NCBI GenBank assembly: GCA_019912885.1
Contig: JAIOHV010000106.1
Span: forward strand, 1-43,164
Length of the DNA stretch: 43,164 nt
Source: a bacterium
GTDB taxonomy: Bacteria > Lernaellota > Lernaellaia > JACKCT01
Direction: 5' to 3'
Position numbers and translations under genes: made by a program. Below the pieces are notes generated by a model, which saw only the letters and a program-made list of their open reading frames with translations, was not told the DNA's origin and ran no database searches. This document shows, in pieces, positions 35,222 to 43,164 of the stretch (positions are counted from its first letter, which is position 1; the number at the start of each line of letters is the position of its first letter).

Positions 35222-35560
35222 TCAAAGCGCGTACGCATGGTCGTCGGGAATCCGGCCGGTGATGAAGGAATCGATGGCCAGTTCGATCGTTCCCGCGAAG
35301 TGGGGAACGACGTGAACGCCCTTTTCCGCGAGGCGCGCCGCGAACGGCGCCGAGATTCCGCCGCAAATCACCCACTGGATTCCGTGGTCGCGAAACCAGC
35401 GCGCGCGGCACGCGCTTGGGCACTCGCACACCTGAAGGATTTCGCGCGTGAACGAGCCGTCACCCGCAAGCGAGATGACCATGACCTTTTCCGCGTTGTC
35501 GAGAACTTCATGAACCCGCGCCGCGTCCGCGCTCCCGAGCGGTACGGCAAACCTCAACAT
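35222..35560 (-). CDS. NifX/NafY-like protein, copy 2
   Basis: A 112-residue paralogue of the neighbouring gene: MLRFAVPLGSADAARVHEVLDNAEKVMV, VCECPSACRARWF (CxC plus a third Cys), WVICGGISAPFAARLAEKGVHVVPHFAG, TGRIPDDHAYAL. The two copies agree along their whole length, so they are a tandem duplication that has diverged. GGGGGA directly precedes ATG 35560; the frame to 35635 lacks a ribosome-binding site and family similarity. The role is unknown; metal-cluster binding is inferred from the family. A gap of 157 bp with its own promoter separates the copies, so the downstream copy can be expressed alone. Confidence 0.85.
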   Translation of the reverse strand: MLRFAVPLGSADAARVHEVLDNAEKVMVISLAGDGSFTREILQVCECPSACRARWFRDHGIQWVICGGISAPFAARLAEKGVHVVPHFAGTIELAIDSFITGRIPDDHAYAL

Positions 35561-35674
35561 AATTTCCCCCGAATCATCCCCCACGATTCGACGGGCGCGG
35601 TAAGTCCAATGTACGCCGCTTGGCGGGAAAGGCAAATGGCGCGAATCGCGCTCGCCGCCGCTTTGCGCTCGCCG

Positions 35675-35728
35675 CCTCTTTCCTCTTTCCTCTTTTCTCT
35701 TTTCTCGTGTCGCCTCTTTTCTCTTTTG
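35675..35728. repeat. Pyrimidine-only CTCTTTCCTCTTT tract
   Basis: Near-perfect CTCTTTC/CTCTTTT units fill most of this stretch, interrupted once by GTGTCG. It lies in the divergent gap between the NifX-like genes and the ParA gene. Another simple-sequence intergenic family. Confidence 0.6.
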
Positions 35729-35793
35729 TCCGCTTCGTGGTAATGCTCGCGTGACACCGATTCCACGCGTTTTCCCGGAAGAATTTCCGCTTC

Positions 35794-36567
<774 letters not shown>

Positions 36568-36569
36568 TT

Positions 36570-37325
36570 ATGGCCACGGACAAAGGCAAGCGCGATTCGA
36601 TCTTCGAGTCCACCGCCGGGGGCGAAAACGCGAAAGCCCCGGGCGGCGAAAACCTCGAACCCACCTCGACGGGCCTGCAATCGCGCAAGACCACGGGCAC
36701 ACGCGTGGCCGTCAAGCGGCCGGGCTCCAAAAAAGAGCCCAAGGCCGAGGCGCCGGCCCCGAAGGCCGCCGCGAAGAAGGTCGAAAAGCCCGAGACCGGC
36801 GGCGGCGACGGCGGCGGATCGTCCGGCGACGGCGGCGGCGACGCGAGATTTTCGCCCGACCGCTCGAATACGATGCTGGCCATCCTCCAGACGCACGCGA
36901 ACGAGATCCTCTACCGCAAGACGAAAGAGGACCGCCTGTTCATCCTCGGCCTGTCGCTTGTCGCCGCGATCGCCGCGTCCGCGTTCCTCATCCGCGGGCT
37001 GTCCGGCTGCGGGAGCGGCGGCTGGTTTTTCTGCCTTGTCTACAAGGGATTTTTCGCTCTCGTGACGCTTGCCGTCGGGTTCACGTCCGCGGCGATGGTG
37101 GAGTTGAACCGCACGCGCCTGCAGGACCTGCTCGCGATGACCGTGAAGATTCACGACTCGCTCGATTTGTTCGAGGACGGCGCTTACGCAAAAGACGGCG
37201 GCGCGTTCCTGCCAAACACCTACAAGTTTGTCGGCAGCATCAACGACGACGAGACGAACTACGTCGTGCTCGTGCTCAAGCTCGGCGCGGTCGCGGCCGC
37301 CGCGGCGGTGCTGTTTTTGGCGTAA
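36570..37325 (+). CDS. Membrane protein partner of the ParA ATPase, unknown function
   Basis: ATG 36570 is preceded by GGGAG inside the end of the ParA gene; a GTG at 36564 is an alternative. Residues about 1-90 are disordered, rich in Lys, Ala, Gly, Pro and Glu (KRPGSKKEPKAEAPAPK, GGGDGGGSSGDGGG). Three hydrophobic segments follow: LFILGLSLVAAIAASAFLI, FFALVTLAVGFTSAAMV and a C-terminal VLVLKLGAVAAAAAVLFLA. Between the second and third is a soluble loop. I do not recognise a family. The basic tail could contact DNA or the ATPase. Tight coupling with ParA suggests they act together at the membrane, which is an inference. Confidence 0.75.
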   Translation: MATDKGKRDSIFESTAGGENAKAPGGENLEPTSTGLQSRKTTGTRVAVKRPGSKKEPKAEAPAPKAAAKKVEKPETGGGDGGGSSGDGGGDARFSPDRSNTMLAILQTHANEILYRKTKEDRLFILGLSLVAAIAASAFLIRGLSGCGSGGWFFCLVYKGFFALVTLAVGFTSAAMVELNRTRLQDLLAMTVKIHDSLDLFEDGAYAKDGGAFLPNTYKFVGSINDDETNYVVLVLKLGAVAAAAAVLFLA

Positions 37326-37332
37326 GAAATTT

Positions 37333-37425
37333 CACCGCAAAGGCGCAAAGAATCGCAAAGGAACGCAAAGGATTCCTGTTATTTTTCTTGGCGTCTTCGC
37401 GTTCCTCTTAGCGCCTTTGCGGTAA
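37333..37425. repeat. CCGCAAAGGCGCAAAG inverted pair
   Basis: The left arm (about 37333-37370) has CACCGCAAAGGCGCAAAG and CGCAAAGGAACGCAAAGG. The right arm (about 37388-37425) is the inverted form ending GCGCCTTTGCGG. It fills the gap between the ParA partner and the next gene, which starts a few bases after it. It could also fold as a hairpin in RNA. Confidence 0.75.
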
Positions 37426-37428
37426 GAC

Positions 37429-39741
37429 ATGCGCTTCCAATCCGTCCTCATCGCTACTCTTCTCGTTGTCACGGTCGCTCAGGCGTTCCTGCCGCTCATC
37501 GGCGACGTGGGCTACGAGGCCGCGCAGCTTCAGACATTCTTCTTCGCGATCGCCGCCGGGCATCTGGCGATCGCGCGTTTTCGCCGGGAGCGCCCGCGCG
37601 CGGCGGCGCTGTGGCCGCACATCGCGGGTACGACGGGCGTCCTTCTCGGCGTGCTGGTCGCGAACGTCGCGATCCTCGCTTTCGCCGGCGTGTTCAGGGG
37701 ATTGTGCGACGTTTCTTCGTCGCTGTTGTGGTTTGCGATCCTGCCCGCGCCGACGATCGCTTACGCCTCCGCGCTCGGCGTGCTGTGCGCCGCGTATTTC
37801 CGCCGCGCGCATCGGGCGTATCTGGCCATCGTGCTTCTTCATCTGGGTTGGGAGGTTTGGGTCGTCTGGCAGGAGCCGGTGGTGTTCGCCTTCAACACCC
37901 TGCTCGGCTATTTCCCCGGCCCGGTTTACGACCGCGCGGTGCGTATCACCGCCGCGCTTGCGGCAAGCCGCGCGCAGGCGCTCGCACTCGCCGCCGCGTC
38001 GGCCGTCGCCGCGCGCCTTGTCCTTCGCCGCGCCGAGGAAGGCGAGGGCGCGCGCTTTCGCCTGACATTCGCCGAAGGACAGCTATTCGCCGCCGCGCTG
38101 CTGGCGTTTTTCGTGCTCGCCGCCAGGGGCGAGACGCTTGGCGTTGCGATGACGCGTGCGGTCATCGCCGAGCGCCTGGGCGCCCGATACGAATCCGCGA
38201 ACGCGACGATCCATTACCCCGAGGACGTGTCCGCTGCTCGCCTGCGCGAGATCGTGCTTGATGTCGAGTTTCGCTTCGCCCAGCAGGCCGCGTTCCTCGG
38301 CATCGAGGATCCCGATCCGGTCACCGCGTTTTTCTATCGCGGCGAACGCGAGAAAAAGCGCCTGCAGGGCGCCGGAAGCACGCAATACGCCGACTGCGCG
38401 CATCGCGAGATGCACATGAATATCGAACCGCCGCCGCACCGCGTGTTGAAACACGAGATCGTACATGTGCTCGGTTCGGATTGGGGCATCACCGGCCTTG
38501 GCTATTCGCCGGTCCTCGGACTGACCGAGGGACTCGCGGTCGCGTCGGAAAAATTTCGCGATGAATACACGATCCCGCAATGGGCCGCGGCGATGAAGCG
38601 CGTCGGCCGCCTGCCAGACATCGCCGCGATCTCCGGGCCGACCGGCTTCTGGCGTCTGCAAGGGCGGCGCAGCTACCTCGCGTGGGGAGGATTCGTGACC
38701 TGGCTTCTCGACACGCACGGCCTCCCCGCGGTGTCGCGCGTCTATCGCACCGGCGGGTTTGAACGCGCATTCAACAAGCCGCTCGCCGAGCTTGCCGACG
38801 AGTGGGAGGCGTCGCTCGACGCGGTCGATGTGCCGCCGCGCCTTTTGCGCATCGCGAATTACGCGTTCTTCCGCCCGTCACTGTTCGAGGAGCGCTGCGC
38901 CCGCCGCGTCGCGCGCCTTTCCGAGGATGCCGACAGGGCCGCGCGAAGCGGGCGATACAAAAAGGCGGCGCGCCTTTTCACCGCGGCGTACGAGACGGGC
39001 GGCGAACATCCGCGCTATCGGAGCGACATCATGCGCGCGCGGTTCTACGCGGAGGATCTCGATGCGGCGCGCGAGCTTGCCGAGACGATCGTCGCCACCG
39101 AGGGCGCGCCCGAAAGTGTTGCAACCGCGGCCGTGGGGGAGCGTGAGCCGGGCGGCACGGACACGGTCCGCCCGCCTCATGGCGACATCCGCGCGATCGC
39201 CGAGGCGCGGCTGATCCTCGCCGAAATCGCGTGGCGCTCCGGCGACCTCGACGCGGCGCGCGCACACTATCGGGAATTGCTGGCGCTCGATCTCGTGTCG
39301 TCGTACACGCGCGAGGCCGCCATCGCCCTGGCCGCGATGGACGACGAGTTCGTCGAGCCGAACATGCGCCGCTACTTCACCGAGACGCGCGACCTGGACC
39401 ACACGTTTCTTCTCACGGACGCGCTCAAGTTTCGCCCGCAAGCGGGATATCTGCATTATCTGCTCGGGCGCAGGCTCGCCAACGACCGCCATCCCGTCGA
39501 TGCGGCCCGCGCGCTGCGCATGGCGCGGCACCACGGCCTGCCGCACGCGGAACTTGAGATCGAGGCTTGGCTGACGCTTGGCGAAACGCTCTACGAGGCG
39601 GGCGATTATGAGCAGGCGCGGCGCGTGTTCGCCGAGGAGCCGCCGGCCGATTTGCCGCCGGGGTTGCGGATGCTGGCGGACGAGTGGGCCGAGCGGTGCG
39701 CATTCGCGAAGCGGTACGCGGCGGAGCACGAGCTACCATAG
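37429..39741 (+). CDS. Membrane-anchored HExxH metallopeptidase with TPR-like tail
   Basis: Residues about 1-235 contain seven or more hydrophobic segments. A periplasmic domain follows with HEIVH at 342-346 and Glu367 in GLTEGLA, which is the gluzincin pattern (two His, then a downstream Glu) of MA-clan peptidases. The C-terminal half (about 495-770) is helical, with TPR-like repeats: RSGRYKKAARLFTAAYETGG, RSGDLDAARAHYRELLALD and EAGDYEQARRVFAEEP. I cannot name the family. It may process or recruit envelope proteins, but no substrate can be inferred. ATG 37429 directly follows a repeat element and has only GGTAAG as a ribosome-binding site. Spacing from the ParA pair leaves an operon possible. 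Confidence 0.75.
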   Translation: MRFQSVLIATLLVVTVAQAFLPLIGDVGYEAAQLQTFFFAIAAGHLAIARFRRERPRAAALWPHIAGTTGVLLGVLVANVAILAFAGVFRGLCDVSSSLLWFAILPAPTIAYASALGVLCAAYFRRAHRAYLAIVLLHLGWEVWVVWQEPVVFAFNTLLGYFPGPVYDRAVRITAALAASRAQALALAAASAVAARLVLRRAEEGEGARFRLTFAEGQLFAAALLAFFVLAARGETLGVAMTRAVIAERLGARYESANATIHYPEDVSAARLREIVLDVEFRFAQQAAFLGIEDPDPVTAFFYRGEREKKRLQGAGSTQYADCAHREMHMNIEPPPHRVLKHEIVHVLGSDWGITGLGYSPVLGLTEGLAVASEKFRDEYTIPQWAAAMKRVGRLPDIAAISGPTGFWRLQGRRSYLAWGGFVTWLLDTHGLPAVSRVYRTGGFERAFNKPLAELADEWEASLDAVDVPPRLLRIANYAFFRPSLFEERCARRVARLSEDADRAARSGRYKKAARLFTAAYETGGEHPRYRSDIMRARFYAEDLDAARELAETIVATEGAPESVATAAVGEREPGGTDTVRPPHGDIRAIAEARLILAEIAWRSGDLDAARAHYRELLALDLVSSYTREAAIALAAMDDEFVEPNMRRYFTETRDLDHTFLLTDALKFRPQAGYLHYLLGRRLANDRHPVDAARALRMARHHGLPHAELEIEAWLTLGETLYEAGDYEQARRVFAEEPPADLPPGLRMLADEWAERCAFAKRYAAEHELP

Positions 39742-39744
39742 CGC

Positions 39745-39975
39745 AATGGGGAATTGGGAATTGGGAATTGGGAATGCCATCGCACGTGGGTGTTTCTAAT
39801 TTCGCGATTGCGATGACCTTCCGGACTTTCGGACTGCCGGACTGCCGGACTCACCAAACTTCCAAACTTCCAAACTTTCGGACAATTCCATCGGGCACGG
39901 GCACGGGTTGTTTTTGCCGGGGCGGTATCGACCGCACACTCCGCTTCGCTACGTTTGCGGCTCCGATCGCGGCCC
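39745..39975. repeat. Composite repeat region
   Basis: In order: GGGAATTGGGAATT units (about 39745-39776), GGACT-GCCGGACT units (about 39824-39852), TTCCAAACTTCCAAACT units (39856-39881), and an inverted GAGCCGCAAACG-type element (about 39930-39965). Together with a promoter, these fill the 336-bp gap before the patatin gene. Confidence 0.7.
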
Positions 39976-39982
39976 TTTCGAT

Positions 39983-40012
39983 TTGACGCACCACGTCAAG
40001 AACGCGTAAAAT
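39983..40012 (+). promoter_or_regulatory. Sigma70-like promoter for the patatin gene
   Basis: TTGACG (39983-39988), an 18-base spacer, and TAAAAT (40007-40012). The leader before ATG 40078 would be about 60 bases. Confidence 0.55.
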
Positions 40013-40077
40013 TTGAATAATTTGGCGCACCGTTTGCGCCGATAGGGATGTGGAGGGGCGAAACGCCCGGAGGGTGC

Positions 40078-41433
40078 ATGTCCGTTACGATCGTCGCCAA
40101 GAGCGATCCCAACGTCAAAAAGAACAACGCCAAGGTCGCGCTCGTGCTCGCGGGGGGCGCGGTTTCCGGCGGCGCTTACACGCTGGCGGGCCTCAAGGCG
40201 CTGAACGACCTGATGGTCAACCGCGACGTGACGGATTTCGACATCTTCGTCGGCCTGTCCGCGGGTGCGTTCCTCGCCGCGCCGATCGCGCACGGCATCG
40301 GCGTGGAGGAATTGCTCAAGAGCATCGACGGGCGCGGCTCGCGTTTCAGCCAGCTCAAGCCGCTCGATTTCTACAGCCCGAATCTGTCCGAGTTCGTCTC
40401 CAAGCCGCTGCACCTGGTCTTCGACTCGATGACGATGCTTCCACGTTTCGCGGTGAAGTTTCTCTCGAACGTCGTCAATCCGGAGCATCAGTATCCGCAG
40501 GCGCTCCTGAAGTTTTTGCGCCGGCCGAACTGGAAGAACGCGGACAACTACATGAAGACGCTCGTGCGTATGACGCTGGCGAGCACGAACGTGCCGAGCC
40601 CGCTATCGTACCTGCCCGCGGGCATCTTCGACAACCGCCCGCTCGAGCGCTACCTGCGCGAAAATTTCGAGCGCAACAACCGCAAAAACGATTTCAACGA
40701 GCTGTATTTCCGCCGGCGCAAGGAGCTCTACATCACCGCGCTGAACCTCGACACCGCGGAGCGCGCAATCTTCGGCCACGACGAGGACACGTCGCTTTCG
40801 ATCAGCGAGGCGGTGCAGGCGAGCACCGCGCTTCCGGGGTTTTTCAAGCCCGCGCGCATCCGCGGCGTGGATTACCTGGACGGCGGCGTGACGACCACCG
40901 CGAACATCGACGTGGCGGTCGAGCACGGCGCGGACCTGGTCATCGTGTTTAATCCCTTCCGCCCGTTCGTGAACAAGCTGCTGGTGCGTTTTTACAAGGA
41001 CCTTGGAACGTATGTGCCGGACAAGCCGTACCTGGGCGACGGCGGCGCGCTCGCCGTGCTGAACCAGGCGTTCCGCACGCTTTTGCATTTCCGCCTGCAC
41101 CACGCGCTCAAGCGATTCGAACAGGACCCGCACTTCAAGGGTGACATCATCCTCATCGAGCCGGACCTCTACGACATCAATTTCTTTGAAATCAATCCGA
41201 TCGCCTTCTGGGACCGCGCCAAGGCCGCGGAGCACGGCTTCGTCTCCGTCAAGGAGGCGTTCGACACGAACTATTCCGCGATGAAGCGCGTGCTGAACAG
41301 CTACGGCATCGAAACGACGATGGTGTTTGTCGAGGAAGATTGCCGCAAGATCCAGGGCACGCCGTACGACGAGACGGTGATCTCGATTTTGGGCAAGGAG
41401 CGCATCAAGCGCGACATCCGGCTGGCGATGTAA
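40078..41433 (+). CDS. Patatin-like phospholipase
   Basis: This is a serine lipid acyl hydrolase. VLAGGAVSGGAYTLAGL supplies the oxyanion-hole glycines, GLSAG holds the nucleophile Ser61, and YLDGGVTTT provides the Asp268 of the Ser-Asp dyad, all in the standard order. GGAGGG immediately upstream supports ATG 40078 (MSVTIVAKSD) rather than the frame's first ATG at 40048. The 451 residues include a long C-terminal region (residues about 300-451) beyond the usual catalytic domain, with an ILIEPDLYDINFFEINPI segment. No signal peptide is present, so it is probably cytoplasmic or peripheral. Bacterial patatins range from housekeeping lipases to toxins; nothing here decides. A promoter lies upstream. 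Confidence 0.9.
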   Translation: MSVTIVAKSDPNVKKNNAKVALVLAGGAVSGGAYTLAGLKALNDLMVNRDVTDFDIFVGLSAGAFLAAPIAHGIGVEELLKSIDGRGSRFSQLKPLDFYSPNLSEFVSKPLHLVFDSMTMLPRFAVKFLSNVVNPEHQYPQALLKFLRRPNWKNADNYMKTLVRMTLASTNVPSPLSYLPAGIFDNRPLERYLRENFERNNRKNDFNELYFRRRKELYITALNLDTAERAIFGHDEDTSLSISEAVQASTALPGFFKPARIRGVDYLDGGVTTTANIDVAVEHGADLVIVFNPFRPFVNKLLVRFYKDLGTYVPDKPYLGDGGALAVLNQAFRTLLHFRLHHALKRFEQDPHFKGDIILIEPDLYDINFFEINPIAFWDRAKAAEHGFVSVKEAFDTNYSAMKRVLNSYGIETTMVFVEEDCRKIQGTPYDETVISILGKERIKRDIRLAM

Positions 41434-41437
41434 TCGC

Positions 41438-41545
41438 CAATTGGGAATTGGGAATGCGGAATGGGGAATACCCGTTCCGCGTTGCCACCGGCCTGTCCAT
41501 CCCGTCCATTCCGTCCATAATGTCCACGATGTCCAATCGGTCCAC
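41438..41545. repeat. GGGAATTGGGAAT and GTCCAT tracts
   Basis: ATTGGGAATTGGGAAT-type units (41438-41469) and GTCCATnnn units (41494-41545) occupy the space between the patatin and HAD genes. They keep a frame open in front of the HAD gene, but this is not conserved protein. Confidence 0.7.
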
Positions 41546-41548
41546 GGC

Positions 41549-42667
41549 ATGACGCCCGACTTCGGCGATGGCTGGAGCCCGCGCGCGGTCGATCTCCTTT
41601 CCGCGCTGGTGCGCGAGCGCGGGCGCGGGTCCGCGTCGTTCGATGCCGCACATCCGCCCGTGGCGGTGTTCGATTTCGACGACACCATGATCGCTGGTGA
41701 CATCGGCGAGCAGGTGCTGCGCGCGCAGATCGACCGGTTGATCTTCGGCATGACGCCCGACGCGTGGCGCGCGCACATGCCCGTCGATCCCATGGGCGTG
41801 ACGCACATCGACCCCGCCTGGGGCGGCGCACGCATCGCCGATCTGTCGGCCGACGTTGCCGACGCGTACGCGTGGCTTTTCGAACGCGCCCAGACGCTCG
41901 GCGGCGACACGACGGTGGACAAGCTGCGCGACGCGCCGGCGTTCGCGGAGTTTCGCGTCAAGATGAACATCCTTTTCATGGGGCTCGTGGAGACGCACGG
42001 CGTCGGCAAGCTGTTCGCGTATCCCTGGTCGAATCAGCTCGACGCGGGCCTTGCGCCGGGCGATCTTTCCTCGCTTGCGCTCGATGTGTATGCGCGCGAG
42101 ACCGCCGCGCCGCGCCGCGTGGAGACGCTCGCGTGCGCCGGCGAGGGGACGCGCGCGGGCGCGCAGACGGTCAGAATTGCGACGGGCATCCGCGAGACTC
42201 CCGCGATGAAACAGGCGGCCCGCGCGCTTTCGGGCGTGGGATTTTCGGTGCACATCGTCACCGCGAGCATGCAGGAGATCGTCGCGCCAATCGTTTCCGA
42301 TCCGCGATGGGGCTACGGAATCCCCGCCGAAAACGTGCTCGGCATGCGGCTTGTCGTGCGCGGCGGGCGCTACACCGACGAGCTGCTGCGCGAGGGCTAC
42401 GACGTCACTTACGGCCCCGGCAAGGTGCGCGTCATCGACCAGGTCATCGGCCGCGCGCCGCTATTGGTCGCGGGCGATTCGGACACCGACTACGAGATGC
42501 TGAACGACTATTCCGAGACGCGCGTGCGCCTCGTGGTGCATCGCGGCAAGGGCGGCGTGATGGCCGATCTGTACGCGCGCGGCGAGCGCGGCGACGCGGG
42601 GTGGTGCGTGCAATATCGGGACGAGGAGACAGGGGAATTGTTGCCGGCTGCGCCCTGCACGCGCTAG
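41549..42667 (+). CDS. HAD-superfamily phosphatase (phosphoserine-phosphatase-like)
   Basis: VAVFDFDDTMI carries the nucleophile Asp42 and acid/base Asp44 (motif I, DxDDT). VHIVTAS is motif II and the GDSDTDYEML loop is motif IV, with GPGKVRVID before it, in the order of the haloacid dehalogenase family with a C1 cap. About 150 residues between motifs I and II form the cap. The substrate is unknown; relatives act on phosphoserine or similar small phosphates. I choose ATG 41549 (MTPDFGDGW). The frame reaches back to 41441, but those residues come from intergenic repeats. The ribosome-binding site is weak. No export signal is present. Confidence 0.88.
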   Translation: MTPDFGDGWSPRAVDLLSALVRERGRGSASFDAAHPPVAVFDFDDTMIAGDIGEQVLRAQIDRLIFGMTPDAWRAHMPVDPMGVTHIDPAWGGARIADLSADVADAYAWLFERAQTLGGDTTVDKLRDAPAFAEFRVKMNILFMGLVETHGVGKLFAYPWSNQLDAGLAPGDLSSLALDVYARETAAPRRVETLACAGEGTRAGAQTVRIATGIRETPAMKQAARALSGVGFSVHIVTASMQEIVAPIVSDPRWGYGIPAENVLGMRLVVRGGRYTDELLREGYDVTYGPGKVRVIDQVIGRAPLLVAGDSDTDYEMLNDYSETRVRLVVHRGKGGVMADLYARGERGDAGWCVQYRDEETGELLPAAPCTR

Positions 42668-42680
42668 CAACCGGGACGAG

Positions 42681-42709
42681 ATTGTTGGCGTTTGCGTGAT
42701 CGTCTATCA
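42681..42709 (+). promoter_or_regulatory. Possible promoter of the right-edge lipoprotein
   Basis: TTGTTG (42681-42686), a 17-base spacer, and TATCAT (42704-42709), about 47 bases before ATG 42756. Confidence 0.45.
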
Positions 42710-42755
42710 TGTCACTCTGCATTTCCGTCTGTCCGGGGCTTCGCGGAGTCGTCGC

Positions 42756-43164
42756 ATGCGTATGTTTGTGCGCGGATATTTCCGGTCAGTCCTTGTTTTC
42801 ATATTCGTTTTTTTTGGGATTGCCGTCTCGGGTTGCGAATGTTTTGCCATCGTCGGAAGCGAGGATGGCCCCTTTTCAAATGACAACGACCACAACAGCG
42901 GTTGCGGTAAGTCGACCGGTGCAAAATGTGTCTATCCCGATGATTACTTTGACGACGACACGGCCGACGATGACACGGCAGACGACGATACGGCAGACGA
43001 CGATACGTTGCCTGACGACGATACCTTGCCTGACGACGATACGTTCGATGACGACACCGGCACCGACGACGACACGCTGCCGGACGACGACACGACCGAC
43101 GATGACACGTTGCCGGACGACGATACGGGCACCGACGACGACACCCTCCCGGACGACGACACGG
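42756..43164 (+). CDS. Asp-tethered lipoprotein, 3'-truncated by the window edge
   Basis: The frame has no stop before the right edge. ATG 42756 is preceded by GCGGAG. The N-terminus MRMFVRGYFRSVLVF is basic, then very hydrophobic, ending in lipobox VSGC with lipidated Cys27, Glu28 and Cys29. Residues 30-65 contain three further cysteines in about 35 residues (Cys near 52 and 60 among them), unlike the other family members. From about residue 67 the sequence is all DDDT units with LP, TG, TA or FD spacers to the end of the window. The functional domain lies beyond the window. It is the fifth Asp-rich surface protein in 43 kb. Confidence 0.85.
   Translation, partial: MRMFVRGYFRSVLVFIFVFFGIAVSGCECFAIVGSEDGPFSNDNDHNSGCGKSTGAKCVYPDDYFDDDTADDDTADDDTADDDTLPDDDTLPDDDTFDDDTGTDDDTLPDDDTTDDDTLPDDDTGTDDDTLPDDDT

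Overview
The window is G+C-rich DNA from a Gram-negative bacterium. Four genes encode lipoproteins with clear lipoboxes and non-Asp residues at +2, which implies an outer membrane. No rRNA, tRNA, phage gene, transposase or CRISPR array is visible, so it reads as a chromosomal segment of an uncultured, probably deltaproteobacterial/myxococcal-like lineage. That placement is inferred from gene style only; no taxonomic marker was tested.

Layout. 1-819: end of a TerB-like protein. 1013-4893 (minus): a DNA adenine methyltransferase overlapping a membrane-anchored protein by 4 bp; divergent from them is a coiled-coil protein with a PD-(D/E)XK-like C-terminus (5178-6707). 6991-11527: two divergent surface lipoproteins, one a very large Ig-like plus BPI/TULIP-like lipid-binding protein, the other a blue-copper protein. 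11562-15849 (minus): a SNF2 helicase and SWIM zinc-finger pair. 16021-17685: methylmalonyl-CoA mutase catalytic subunit with a clear promoter. 17686-18576: a long gene-free stretch of repeats and hairpins. 18577-30379 (minus): Asp-rich lipoprotein, HGSNAT-like membrane acyltransferase, acyl-CoA dehydrogenase, DUF1059 protein, YgiQ radical SAM protein, ThiD, Dus and a DUF1016 nuclease. 30461-35560 (minus): a degenerate SelD-like protein, a subtilase with an unusual Thr/Asp/Cys tail, and twin NifX/NafY-like proteins. 35794-42667 (plus): a ParA ATPase with a membrane partner, a membrane gluzincin with a repeat-rich tail, a patatin phospholipase and a HAD phosphatase. The right edge cuts a further Asp-rich lipoprotein.

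Two features stand out. First, five proteins of unrelated function carry long Asp-rich (DDDx/DDDT) tracts. In the four lipoproteins the tract follows the lipobox Cys, and the mature N-terminus always begins Cys-Ser/Glu-Cys. In the subtilase the tract sits at the C-terminus, behind a Thr run, and ends in a Cys cluster. This looks like a modular cell-surface tether. Second, intergenic spaces are filled by at least eight short repeat families, often as inverted pairs, and some have been captured in-frame by genes (methyltransferase middle, ThiD N-terminus, C-terminus of the 1013-2899 protein).

Starts were re-chosen wherever a Shine-Dalgarno sequence or family length argued against the longest frame.
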